Positions 19,275 to 28,309 of a stretch of 64,000 nt of DNA are shown here, piece after piece. Numbering within the stretch: position 1 is the first letter of the stretch; each line of letters starts with the position of its first letter. Origin of the DNA: Gammaproteobacteria bacterium (GTDB taxonomy: Bacteria > Pseudomonadota > Gammaproteobacteria > Steroidobacterales > Steroidobacteraceae). Where the stretch lies: the NCBI GenBank assembly GCA_004297335.1, contig SCUD01000015.1, positions 1 through 64,000 on the forward strand, written 5' to 3'. Below the pieces are notes generated by a model that was not told where the DNA came from, ran no database searches, and worked only from the letters and a program-made list of their open reading frames with translations. A program made the translations under genes and the position numbers.

Positions 19275-19883
19275 TCATGCCCCTCCGCTGCTCCCGGTCC
19301 GGCCCCCGGACAAGCCGCCGGTCAACACCAGGCGCATCGCGGTCTCGACCGGCAGGTCGAGCGGCTCGATGGCCGTGCGCGGCAACAGCGCGGTATAGCC
19401 ACCGATCTGGTAGCTCATGGGAAAGTACACGGCGACCAGGCCATCCACCGACGCGGACAGGCCGAGCTCAGCCGCGTCGTCGCGGGTCACGAAGCCGATC
19501 ACCAGCGCGTCGCCGAAGCGCGCGAGCACGACGCGCCTCAAATCATGGTGCCCGCCAGCGGCGGGCAGCAGCTTCATGAAATCGCGGCTCGCGCCGTAAA
19601 TCGTCTTGACCACCGGGATGCGGTCGAGGAAGGCCTCCCCGGATGCGAACAGTCGCCGCACGATCAATGCGTTGACCAGCGTACCGGCGACGAGCAGCAG
19701 CGCGACTGCGGCCGCAATGCCCATGCCGGGACGGTAGAGGTGCTCCGGAAGGACCAGCGTGATGGCCCGATGCAGCAGTGCCTCGGTCGAGGTGCCGAAC
19801 CACCACAGCAGCCACAAGGTCAGCCCGAGCGGCAGCACCACGACCATTCCGCGCAGGATCGCGCTCTTCAGCCAGTTGAACAT
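19275..19883 (-). CDS. DUF502 family membrane protein
   Basis: 'LKSAILRGMVVVLPLGLTLWLLWW...IPVVKTIYGASRDFMKLLP' DUF502 pattern. Confidence 0.9.
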   Translation of the reverse strand: MFNWLKSAILRGMVVVLPLGLTLWLLWWFGTSTEALLHRAITLVLPEHLYRPGMGIAAAVALLLVAGTLVNALIVRRLFASGEAFLDRIPVVKTIYGASRDFMKLLPAAGGHHDLRRVVLARFGDALVIGFVTRDDAAELGLSASVDGLVAVYFPMSYQIGGYTALLPRTAIEPLDLPVETAMRLVLTGGLSGGRTGSSGGA

Positions 19884-19964
19884 GCATCCTCCCGGGCAGC
19901 TGGCAGCTGCGCCGTGCTGGTTTCGCGTGCATGATACTGGCCGGGCCGACTGTGGAGGGAGCCG

Positions 19965-20408
19965 ATGCGACAGGTCGTATTACTGGGCTCCTGGCTGCTC
20001 GCCGGGCTCGCCCTGTCAGCGCCCGCCGGGCTGGTGGACCGCGACGCAGTCTTCGCGCGGGCCCGGGAGATCGCTGTGGCCACGCTGCCGGGCATCGCGG
20101 CCGCTGACCTCGACGGATTCCGGATCGCTTATGTGCTGACGCTGCTCGAGACCGGCAATCCGGAGGGTGGATTCGAGGTCGACCTGCTGCTGCGATCCTC
20201 GCGCAGCGTCGTAGCGGCGCGGGACGTCATCAGCGTGGCGGACGACACCCAGGACCAGCTGCAGCTCGAGTCACTGCTGCAGGATGCCGAGCAGGCCTGG
20301 CATTACCGGACGGTCCGCGTGCGTTTTGCGGAAACCGGTGACGCCGCACCGGCTGCAGAGTTCTCCAGCCTGCTGTTGAACCGGGACCCTGAACTGCCGG
20401 CTCAATGA
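19965..20408 (+). CDS. Hypothetical exported protein
   Basis: 147 aa ORF, signal-peptide-like N-terminus. Confidence 0.5.
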   Translation: MRQVVLLGSWLLAGLALSAPAGLVDRDAVFARAREIAVATLPGIAAADLDGFRIAYVLTLLETGNPEGGFEVDLLLRSSRSVVAARDVISVADDTQDQLQLESLLQDAEQAWHYRTVRVRFAETGDAAPAAEFSSLLLNRDPELPAQ

Positions 20409-22258
20409 TCCGGTGACGGGATCGCTCCGGCCTCCTCCATACGCTGCGCGGCGACGACGACGCAACCGGGGCCACCGTGCACGCCGAATGCGGTGCCGAG
20501 CGGGATGATCGGCAGCATCTCGATCTTCGGCAACCGGCTCGCCAGGACGTCCTGCACCTGCCGGGCTCCGTCGACGGCATCGGCATGGGCGATCGCGACG
20601 CGCCAGCGCCGTGCCGGGTCGAGACGGCGGGACAGATGACGGCCGAACCGGCGGTAGAGATCGTGGCGACCGGGCAGGACGCCACTGGCGCGGATGACGC
20701 CGTCGGCGCCGATCGCGAGCACCGGCAGCAGGTGCAGCCAGTCGGCAACCCGGCGCAGCCAGCCCGGCACCCGCCCGCCACGCACTGCGTACTCGAGCGT
20801 GGTCACGCAGCCCCAGGCGCGGGTAGCGCGCACCGCGGCGATTGCGGTTGCCCGCACCTCGTCACCGGTGGCGCCAGCCGCCGCGGCTTCGGCCGCACGC
20901 ATCGCGATCAGCCCCTGGCCGAGCGAGACGGTACGGGAATCGACCGTGAGGATGCGGGCGTTGGTCTGGGCCCTGGCCGCGGCGGCCTCGCCGTTCTGGA
21001 AGGTTCCGCTCAGACGCGAGCTCAGGCCGATGTACACGACCGCGTCGTAATGTGAACCGACGAACTCGAACGCGCGCCGGAAATCGCCAGGCGGTGGCTG
21101 CGAGGTCTTCGGGTGCACCGGGTTCGTCGCCAGTTCCCGGAAGAATTCGGCCGGCGACAGACCGACCTTGTCCAGGTAACTGTGGGCGCCGAAGCTGATG
21201 CGCACGGGCACCATGTGGATGTCGAGTTCCTCGAGTATCGAGTCCGGCAGGTCGGCGGCGGAGTCGGTGACGATCGCGACGTGCCGGCGCGCTGCATGGT
21301 GGGCCATCTCCTGCTGGCGCTGCATGTCATCGGCCTTCTCCCGGCTGACCTCGCCATGACGCGCGGCCAGCTCGAACAATTGCCGTGGCTCGTTGAGGTG
21401 CAGGTGCAGCCGGACCTTGCGTCGCGTGCCGGCGACGACCAGGCTGGAGCCGAGCCGGGCTGCATCCTCGCGCAGCCGGCGGCGGTCGATGTTTTCCCCG
21501 GTGATCATGCACTCGACGCAGTAGCGGTGTTCGAGATCCTGCTGCTCGCCGGCGGCCGGTCCCTCGTCGTGCAGCAGTGCCGGCGTGGCGTCTTCGGCTG
21601 GCATGACGCCGGTTTCGAGATAGCTGGCCATGCCCTCGAGCAATTCGACCAGGCCCAGTGCCCCGGCGTCCACGACGTTGGCGCGCCGCAGGCTCTCGAG
21701 CTGGTCGCGGGTCGCGGCGAGCGAGCTGCGCGCGGTCGGGAGCGTCGCCGCGAACAGCTGGCGGAAATCGCTCACGCCTTCACCGACCTGCATGGTGACC
21801 GCGGCAGCGAAGTCCGACAGCACGGTCAGGATCGTGCCTTCGCGCGGCTCCGCCAGCGATTCGCGCGCGTAGTCGGCGCCGTCCCGGACCGCACTGGCAA
21901 AGCTCTCGACGGTGAGTTCGGCGAGGTGGCCGGCCCGGTCACCGAGGCCCAGGAAGAACTGCGCGAGGATGGCGCCGGAGTTGCCGCGCGCCCCATCGAG
22001 CGCAGCATCGGCGACCCGGGTCAGCAACTGGCCGGCGTGCTCGTCGGGCTTGCCACGCAGGCCCGCGAGGACCGCCTGCAGCGTCAGTGCCAGGTTCGTG
22101 CCGGTGTCGCCGTCGGGTACCGGAAATACATTGATCTTGTTGATGATCTCCTCGCGGGAGACCAGTCGCAGGATGCCGGCCCGCAGCGCCCGCGACAGCT
22201 GCGTGCCATCCAGCAGCTGCAGGGGAGGTCCTGTCGCTGCCGCGACCGTGCCCACCAC
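20402..22258 (-). CDS. DAK2-domain / DegV-domain fusion protein (FakA/FakB-like)
   Basis: 'INKINVFPVPDGDTGTNLALTLQAVL' + 'GARGNSGAILAQFFLG' (DAK2) in N-half; 'HVAIVTDSAADLPDSILEELDIHMVPVRISFG' + 'YIGLSSRLSGTFQNG' (DegV) in C-half. Confidence 0.9.
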   Translation of the reverse strand: MVGTVAAATGPPLQLLDGTQLSRALRAGILRLVSREEIINKINVFPVPDGDTGTNLALTLQAVLAGLRGKPDEHAGQLLTRVADAALDGARGNSGAILAQFFLGLGDRAGHLAELTVESFASAVRDGADYARESLAEPREGTILTVLSDFAAAVTMQVGEGVSDFRQLFAATLPTARSSLAATRDQLESLRRANVVDAGALGLVELLEGMASYLETGVMPAEDATPALLHDEGPAAGEQQDLEHRYCVECMITGENIDRRRLREDAARLGSSLVVAGTRRKVRLHLHLNEPRQLFELAARHGEVSREKADDMQRQQEMAHHAARRHVAIVTDSAADLPDSILEELDIHMVPVRISFGAHSYLDKVGLSPAEFFRELATNPVHPKTSQPPPGDFRRAFEFVGSHYDAVVYIGLSSRLSGTFQNGEAAAARAQTNARILTVDSRTVSLGQGLIAMRAAEAAAAGATGDEVRATAIAAVRATRAWGCVTTLEYAVRGGRVPGWLRRVADWLHLLPVLAIGADGVIRASGVLPGRHDLYRRFGRHLSRRLDPARRWRVAIAHADAVDGARQVQDVLASRLPKIEMLPIIPLGTAFGVHGGPGCVVVAAQRMEEAGAIPSPDH

Positions 22259-22266
22259 CGTCCGAC

Positions 22267-22860
22267 CTATTGCCGCGGCAGCAGGAAACGCTGCCCGCGA
22301 TAGTCGAGGATCGCGCCCTCACGCGTGATCTCGCGCAGCGTGGGACCCTCGGTCAGCACGCCGCCCTGCTGATATCGCCGGCCGTTGATGAATACGGCTC
22401 GCCGTGCCGGATCGTCGGTGTACACGTGCAGGTCCATGGACAGCTGCGGCAGTCCCGCCGTGGCGGTGGCTGGCAGCTCAGCGATCGGCACCAGTGTCGG
22501 GTCCGGTGCCGGGGGTGGTGCCACGGCCTCTGCGGTTGGCTGCGTTTCCTCGAGCAGCGGACGGACCTCCGTCAACGCGACGATCGCTGGCGTGGCCGGC
22601 GGCGGTGTCACCGGCGGCGCGATGATGGCAGGGGCTTCCATGGCGGTGGCGGGTACGCCAGCAGGTTCCGCCGGCGGCGCATCGCGCAGCAGCAGGACAC
22701 CGAGGACCGCGACGTTCAGAATGACGAGCAGTACGATCGCGACCAGGGCCCAGGGAGGGCGCCGCTGTGGACGCGCGGTGGGCAATTCCGCAATGCCCGG
22801 TCCGAGCTGGCGCTGCCGTTCGTGCTCGGACTTGCGCAGGGCATCCAGTACGAAGCTCAT
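22267..22860 (-). CDS. gspB: General secretion pathway GspB-like protein
   Basis: 'MSFVLDALRKSEHERQRQ' N-term; C-term 'MDLHVYTDDPARRAVFINGRRYQQGGVL..GPTLREITREGAILDYRGQRFLLP'; overlaps a GspA/ExeA gene. Confidence 0.88.
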   Translation of the reverse strand: MSFVLDALRKSEHERQRQLGPGIAELPTARPQRRPPWALVAIVLLVILNVAVLGVLLLRDAPPAEPAGVPATAMEAPAIIAPPVTPPPATPAIVALTEVRPLLEETQPTAEAVAPPPAPDPTLVPIAELPATATAGLPQLSMDLHVYTDDPARRAVFINGRRYQQGGVLTEGPTLREITREGAILDYRGQRFLLPRQ

Positions 22861-24503
22861 GCGCCGCTCTCCAGTGGCGCTGTCCGCAGCGTCGGTGTCC
22901 CGGGGGTACCGACCGCTGAGTCGAGCACCATCTGGGTCTGCATGCCCGCGACGCCGTCGACGGCCAGCCGGCGGCTGCGCTGGAAGTCCTCGACCAGACG
23001 CTCCAGCTCGGTGTCAAAGAGCTCGGGCACCGCGGCGGCGGCAGGCAGGCCACCGAGCTGCTCGAGCCCATGGCGCAGCCAGCGCACGTCCTCGCCACGC
23101 ATGCCGGTGCGCAGCGGGCGCAGCACGCCGCCCTGTGGCCGCCACAGCACCAGGTACTCGCCGAACCAGTAATCCGCGAGTTCCGCGACTGGCACCTCGA
23201 TTGCCTGGTCGCCCAGCAGCAGCCGCGCGACGTCGCCGTCGAGTCCGGCGAGCACCACCTGGCGTTCCGCCCCGGTCGTATCGACGAGCGCGAGGATCGC
23301 GGGCCGGTTGATCAGCTTCAGCTCGGCAAACGAACCCTGCTGCGCCACGCAGCTGAGTCCCTGGGCCATGGCCTGGCTGCAGGGTTGCGGGTCGCCGCCG
23401 CTGTAACTGGCGCCCCACAGTCCGAACAGCGCGGCAAAGGCGGCATCAGTCGTTGCACTGGCCGCCTCCAGCGCCAGGCGTGCGCCGAGTTCCTCGCGTG
23501 CCGGTGCCGGCTCCGGCGGAGCCGGCGGCTCGGCTGCTGGCTCGCTCGCCGCCGGGGCCGGCACCGCGGCCGTCGCGGTTGCTGTCGTCTCCTCCGGCTG
23601 ACCGGGCGCGTGCCAGAAGGCGAGAGCGAGCAGCGCGGCACCCGCGGCAGCACCGGCCAGCGCCAGCCAGCGGGCCCAGGGCGGCAGCACCGGCCGCCCG
23701 TAGACTTCGGAGGCGGCGCGCCGGATCAGCTCCCCGGCGACGCGATGTTCCTCGCGCGTGTAGGCGCCAAGCAGCGCGCGGTCGGCGATGACATTGATGA
23801 TCCGCGGCACGCCACCGGCCAGTCGGTGGATCTCCCGCAGCGCGCCGGGCGTGAAGATCTCGCGCGTCGCGCCGGCCACCCGCAGCCGGTGGCGCACGTA
23901 GGCAATGGTTTCCCTGCGGGTCAGAGCCTCGAGGTGGTAGCGGCCGGTGATCCGCTGCGCGAGCTGGCGCAGCTCCGGGCGGGCCAGCACGCTGCGCAGC
24001 TCGGGCTGCCCGATCAGGATGATCTGCAGCAGTTTGCGGGTTGCGGTCTCCAGGTTGGTCAGCAGTCGCACCTGCTCCAGCACATCGACGCTCAGGTTCT
24101 GCGCCTCGTCCACCAGCAGCACGACGCGGCGGTCGCGACCATGTGCATCCAGCAGGTAGTGAGTGAGCAGGTCGACCAGCAGGCGCACGCTGCCGGCGGC
24201 CGCCGCCGGCACCGCCACATGCAGCTCGTCGCAGATGCCCTGCAGAAACTCCGCCGAGGTCACCCGCGGATTCAGGACCAGCGCAATGTCGCAGTTCGGC
24301 GGCAACTGCTGCAGCAGGCTGCGCAGCACCGTGGTCTTGCCGGTGCCAACCTCACCGGTGAGCTGGATGAAACCGCCGGCCTCGGTGACGCCGTAGGCAA
24401 GATGGGCGAGCGCCTCGGCGTGCCGCTCACTGAGATACAGGTAGCGGGGATCGGGCGTGATCGCGAACGGCTTTTCCGTCAGCCCAAAAAAACCAGTGTA
24501 CAT
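22857..24503 (-). CDS. gspA: ExeA/GspA-type AAA ATPase with peptidoglycan-binding domain
   Basis: 'MYTGFFGLTEKPFAITPDPRYLYLSERHAEALAHLAYG', Walker A GEVGTGKTT, Walker B VVLLVDEAQNL, C-term PG-binding-like domain. Confidence 0.92.
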   Translation of the reverse strand: MYTGFFGLTEKPFAITPDPRYLYLSERHAEALAHLAYGVTEAGGFIQLTGEVGTGKTTVLRSLLQQLPPNCDIALVLNPRVTSAEFLQGICDELHVAVPAAAAGSVRLLVDLLTHYLLDAHGRDRRVVLLVDEAQNLSVDVLEQVRLLTNLETATRKLLQIILIGQPELRSVLARPELRQLAQRITGRYHLEALTRRETIAYVRHRLRVAGATREIFTPGALREIHRLAGGVPRIINVIADRALLGAYTREEHRVAGELIRRAASEVYGRPVLPPWARWLALAGAAAGAALLALAFWHAPGQPEETTATATAAVPAPAASEPAAEPPAPPEPAPAREELGARLALEAASATTDAAFAALFGLWGASYSGGDPQPCSQAMAQGLSCVAQQGSFAELKLINRPAILALVDTTGAERQVVLAGLDGDVARLLLGDQAIEVPVAELADYWFGEYLVLWRPQGGVLRPLRTGMRGEDVRWLRHGLEQLGGLPAAAAVPELFDTELERLVEDFQRSRRLAVDGVAGMQTQMVLDSAVGTPGTPTLRTAPLESGA

Positions 24504-24509
24504 GGAGAC

Positions 24510-25658
24510 TTACGGCGTCCAGTCGGGCCCGGGCGGATGCTCATCATGCCCTGCGGTCGAGGCTGCTGCAAAGGCACGCTCGCTGGCTCGGCCCGCCGTG
24601 AACAGGTCGAGCTGGCGCGCGGGCGCGAGGTCGCCGACCCCGACGCCGAGCAGGCGCACGGCTGCGCGCGGCTGTTCCTCAAACCAGCGCCGCAACAGCC
24701 CGGTGGCCACCTCGACGATCAGGCTGGTTTCCTGGGTCGGCGGGCTGAAGCTCCGCTGGCGGGTGTAGGTCACGAAATCACGTCGGCGCACCTTGATGGT
24801 GACCGTGCTGGCCTCGAGCTGCCGCTCCTGGAGTCGCCGGGCCGTGCGTTCAGCGAGCCCGGCGAGCCGTTCACCGAGCAGCCGCTGGTCGCGCAGATCC
24901 CGGTCGAAGGTCTCCTCCGAGCTGATCTGCTTCTCCGGCACGTCCGTGACGACGGGGCGGTCGTCAATGCCGGCGGCCCGCTCGCGGATCCGCCGAGTCT
25001 CGCGCCGGAACAGTGGCCACAACACCGATTCGGGCGCCTGGCGCAGCTGTCCGAGCGTGAAGATACCCTGCTGCTCCAGACGCGCCCCCGTCCGCGCACC
25101 GATGCCATGCAGGCGGCCGACCGGCAGCGGGTCAAGGATCGCCTCCACTTCGGCCGGCCGGATCACCGTCAGGCCATCCGGCTTGTGCATGCCCGAGGCC
25201 AGCTTGGCCAGGAGCTTGTTGTGGGCCACGCCGACCGAAGCCGTGAGCCCCGTGAGCGCGTGGATGCGCGCGCGGATTTCGCGGGCGATCGCCTCCGCGC
25301 TGCCCCCGGGGTGGAGGCGGTCGCTGAGGTCGAGGTAGGCTTCATCGAGCGAAAGGCCCTCCACGAGTTCCGTGAAGGATCGGAAGATTTCGAAGACCTG
25401 GGCCGAGATCTCGCGATAGCGGCGCATGCGCGGCTGGATCACCAGCACCTGCGGGCAGCGCCGCAATGCCTCGCGCATCGGCATGGCCGAATGCACGCCG
25501 AAGCGCCTGGCCTCGTAGCTGGCCGCGGCGACCACGGCGCGAGCGCCGGTGCCGCCGACGACGACCGGCTGGCCCGCGAGCCGCGGATCGTCCTGCTGCT
25601 CCACGGAAGCGAAGAAGGCATCCATGTCGACGTGCAGGATTGCGCGCTGCCGGATCAT
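24510..25658 (-). CDS. dinB: DNA polymerase IV (Y-family)
   Basis: 'ILHVDMDAFFASVEQQDDPRLAGQPVVVGG', 'SLDEAYLDLS', 'SVGVAHNKLLAKLASGMHKPDG'; start at CAT 25656-25658. Confidence 0.95.
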   Translation of the reverse strand: MIRQRAILHVDMDAFFASVEQQDDPRLAGQPVVVGGTGARAVVAAASYEARRFGVHSAMPMREALRRCPQVLVIQPRMRRYREISAQVFEIFRSFTELVEGLSLDEAYLDLSDRLHPGGSAEAIAREIRARIHALTGLTASVGVAHNKLLAKLASGMHKPDGLTVIRPAEVEAILDPLPVGRLHGIGARTGARLEQQGIFTLGQLRQAPESVLWPLFRRETRRIRERAAGIDDRPVVTDVPEKQISSEETFDRDLRDQRLLGERLAGLAERTARRLQERQLEASTVTIKVRRRDFVTYTRQRSFSPPTQETSLIVEVATGLLRRWFEEQPRAAVRLLGVGVGDLAPARQLDLFTAGRASERAFAAASTAGHDEHPPGPDWTP

Positions 25659-26839
25659 GCCAGCTGCAGCAGTGAATACAGCAGGCCGCTCACCATCGTG
25701 GCCCCGAGCAGCAGCAGGTAGAGCAGGCCGAGCACGAAGAACTTGCCGAGCGTCCGTCCCCGGCCCTCGCCATAGACCACGCGCATCGAGCGGAACAGGT
25801 ACCAGAGCAGCCACAACAGCAGCCCCGCACTGGCGAGGTGCAGCGGCCCGGCCAGCGATCCACCAACCAGCGCCGCGGTGTCGAGCAGCTGCGTCACCGC
25901 GAGGGCCAGGAACACCAGCGCATGGTTGTGCAGGAACAGCACCAGGTGCTCGACATAGAGGCGGCGCGGCCGGCGGTAGAACGGCAGCGCAACCGCCGCC
26001 ATCAGCGGCAGGAACACGAACATCAGTTTCGGGGCGGTCGCCGCAAAGTCGGTCAGCAGCTGGCGGCCGCCGTCCGCGCGGATCTGCAGGCAGGCGCGAC
26101 TCAGGGGCTCGTCCAGTGCCTGGAGCAGCGGCAGGCCGGTGCGGATGGTGCAGCCGCCCGCGTCAGCGGCCAGGCCCTGCGTGTCGAGCGCCGGCGGCAC
26201 GGGGTCCGGGAGCACCGCGGCCAGCGCGAAGAACAGGACACTGGCCACGAGATACAGGCGGAACGGCGGCAGGTAACTCTGGCGCCGGCCGGCAATGAAT
26301 GCGCGCGTGAGTTCACCAGGTCCGCAGACAAGGGTCCGCAGCGTACGCCACACGCGCCCATCGAGGTGCAGCAGTGAATGCGTGACATCACCGGTGACCG
26401 CGCGCAGCGTGGGCAGCTGGGTGTCGCGTGCCTGGCCACATTCGCCGCACCATTCGGCGACAACCGGAGCGCCGCAGTTCAGGCAGGCACGGGCCTCGAG
26501 CGCCACCGGGACGAAGTCCTCGCGCTGCTGGAAACGGTGCTGCTCGCAGCGCAGCCTGGTGCCGAAGCGCTGCTCGGCCGCGTTCTGCAGGCGCGGTGCG
26601 TCGTTCTCCAGGTAGTGATCGAGCGCGGCGGCATTCTCGAGTTCGTAGACCACGCGTCGCCGCCGTGGCTCGCCAGCCGCGGCCTCGGGGACCTGGATGG
26701 TCGCGCCGAGAAACCCGCCGCAGGCCAGGACCGCGCGGACCTGGCCTGGCAGCCAGGCGTCGAAGTCCACGACGATGTCCGGGTCGAGTACCCATTCGAC
26801 TTCGTAGATGATCCGCGCCGGCGTGCCATCATTGTTCAT
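25655..26839 (-). CDS. DUF4286-like / DUF3667 fusion membrane protein with zinc ribbon
   Basis: N-term 'IIYEVEWVLDPDIVVDFDAWLPGQVRAVLACGGFLGATI' (DUF4286-like); 'CLNCGAPVVAEWCGECGQ' ribbon; 'SLLHLDGRVWRTLRTLVCGPGELTRAFIAGRRQSYLPPFRLYLVASVLFF' (DUF3667). Confidence 0.85.
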   Translation of the reverse strand: MNNDGTPARIIYEVEWVLDPDIVVDFDAWLPGQVRAVLACGGFLGATIQVPEAAAGEPRRRRVVYELENAAALDHYLENDAPRLQNAAEQRFGTRLRCEQHRFQQREDFVPVALEARACLNCGAPVVAEWCGECGQARDTQLPTLRAVTGDVTHSLLHLDGRVWRTLRTLVCGPGELTRAFIAGRRQSYLPPFRLYLVASVLFFALAAVLPDPVPPALDTQGLAADAGGCTIRTGLPLLQALDEPLSRACLQIRADGGRQLLTDFAATAPKLMFVFLPLMAAVALPFYRRPRRLYVEHLVLFLHNHALVFLALAVTQLLDTAALVGGSLAGPLHLASAGLLLWLLWYLFRSMRVVYGEGRGRTLGKFFVLGLLYLLLLGATMVSGLLYSLLQLA

Positions 26840-26890
26840 CTGGGGTCCTGGCTCAGCGGACCCGATGATAGCGCCGTTGCGGCCGGCTGG

Positions 26891-27556
26891 TCAGGCTGGT
26901 GCGAGTCGCTCGATGTAGCGGAGCTTGGCGCCGTCGCTCATGCGGTAGAAGCGCCGCAGTTGTGTCCGCCAGCCCTGCCCGCCCACGGCGCCGACCCGGC
27001 GCAGTCCGGGCTCGAGCAGCGCGCAGAAGCGTGCGGCGTAATGGCTGGCGCGCCGGTACAGCGGTTCGCGCGCACCGGCGAGTCCGGGATCGATGCGTGC
27101 GGTCTGGAACAGCAGTGGATGCAGCTCTACGGGGAAGCGTTGCGGATCGCCGTGGCTGAGCAGCAGGAAGCTGCCGACGTACTTGTCGATTTCCGCTTGC
27201 AGCTCGAGCGTCAGCAGCGATACCTGGCGATCATGGGTGGCGTGGTGGGCGACGCAGAGGAAGTGGCTGACGCCTTCCAGTGCGGCCCAGCAGTCGGCAG
27301 CGTTGTCCTGGGTCAGGGCCACGGTGGGATCCCGCCTGTGCAGGCGCCGGAGCAGCGCCGCGTCCAGGAACAGCGTGAGGCCGATCTCGTCGTCGCCATG
27401 GGCGACGAACAGCTGCTCGTCCCCGGGCGCATGGCGGCAGGCCTCCGGCAGCGCGCGCCGGTCAGTGACCAGGAAGTCCTCGACGCGGCATTCGAGCTCG
27501 AGGTCGTACACGCCCCGCAGGAGTTCCTCGAGCCGGCCCAGTGCGGCGCTGGCCAT
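26891..27556 (-). CDS. Conserved hypothetical protein
   Basis: 221 aa ORF with motif 'LEGVSHFLCVAHHATHDRQVSLLTLELQAEIDKYV'; tightly followed by the 27563 gene's 3' side on the same strand. Confidence 0.7.
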   Translation of the reverse strand: MASAALGRLEELLRGVYDLELECRVEDFLVTDRRALPEACRHAPGDEQLFVAHGDDEIGLTLFLDAALLRRLHRRDPTVALTQDNAADCWAALEGVSHFLCVAHHATHDRQVSLLTLELQAEIDKYVGSFLLLSHGDPQRFPVELHPLLFQTARIDPGLAGAREPLYRRASHYAARFCALLEPGLRRVGAVGGQGWRTQLRRFYRMSDGAKLRYIERLAPA

Positions 27557-27562
27557 GCGGGA

Positions 27563-28186
27563 TCAGTGGGCGAAGCGGCCGCGGGGGAACGGTACGATGC
27601 CGAGGCCGAGCAGCAGCCGGCGCGCGCGCGCGCTGCCGGTCTTCTGCCAGAGCTCGTACAGCCGGAGTACGTCACGCTCCGACTGGCCGGCAGCCGCGCG
27701 GATTTCATTGAGGGCATCCACGAGCGGCTGGAACTTGTCCTCCAGCTCCGCGAACACGGCCGCGAGTGCGCGGCGCGGCCCGCGCACCGGCACCTGCGCG
27801 AGCGCCCCGTAGGCGCTCCCGCCCATCGCGATGTGGTAGTCGATGTCCACGAGCCGGCGCGGAAAGCCCTGGGCGAGGAAACCGGCGACGAACAGGGCCA
27901 CGTCGCCGAGCCGCTGCAGCATCCGGTAGCGCCGCTCGGCGTCAGCGGTCGCGACTGCGTCGGCGAGCAGCAGGGCGAGCGGCCGGATCTGCCCGTGCCC
28001 GTCGGGACCTGGCTCGAACAGCGCCTCGCTGCGCATGAACATCGCCAGCAGGTTGACGACATACTGCTCGGTGTGATCGCGAACCCGCAGATGCTGCTGC
28101 AGGAGTGCGCCGTGCAGCGCTTCGCGGAAGAACTCGCGCACGTCGGCGACGGTCACGAGGCCGGGATCGCAGCTGGTATCCGCCAT
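27563..28186 (-). CDS. Conserved hypothetical protein
   Basis: 207 aa ORF 'DVREFFREALHGALLQQHLRVRDHTEQYVVNLLAMFM...'; 6-nt gap to the downstream gene. Confidence 0.7.
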   Translation of the reverse strand: MADTSCDPGLVTVADVREFFREALHGALLQQHLRVRDHTEQYVVNLLAMFMRSEALFEPGPDGHGQIRPLALLLADAVATADAERRYRMLQRLGDVALFVAGFLAQGFPRRLVDIDYHIAMGGSAYGALAQVPVRGPRRALAAVFAELEDKFQPLVDALNEIRAAAGQSERDVLRLYELWQKTGSARARRLLLGLGIVPFPRGRFAH

Positions 28187-28309
28187 GGCGTGCCCCCACC
28201 GGCGCGGCCGGGTTGCCAGGAGTTGCAGCCACAGTGAACGCCGGTCCGGGCAATGATTCTGCCGACGGCGTCGCAGACTGTCGTGGCAGCAGCGGGCGGG
28301 GACTGCTGA

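Noticed and set aside
23070-25721. 883-aa plus-strand ORF opposite gspA/dinB
   Set aside because: Spans two clear minus-strand genes; no domain motifs.
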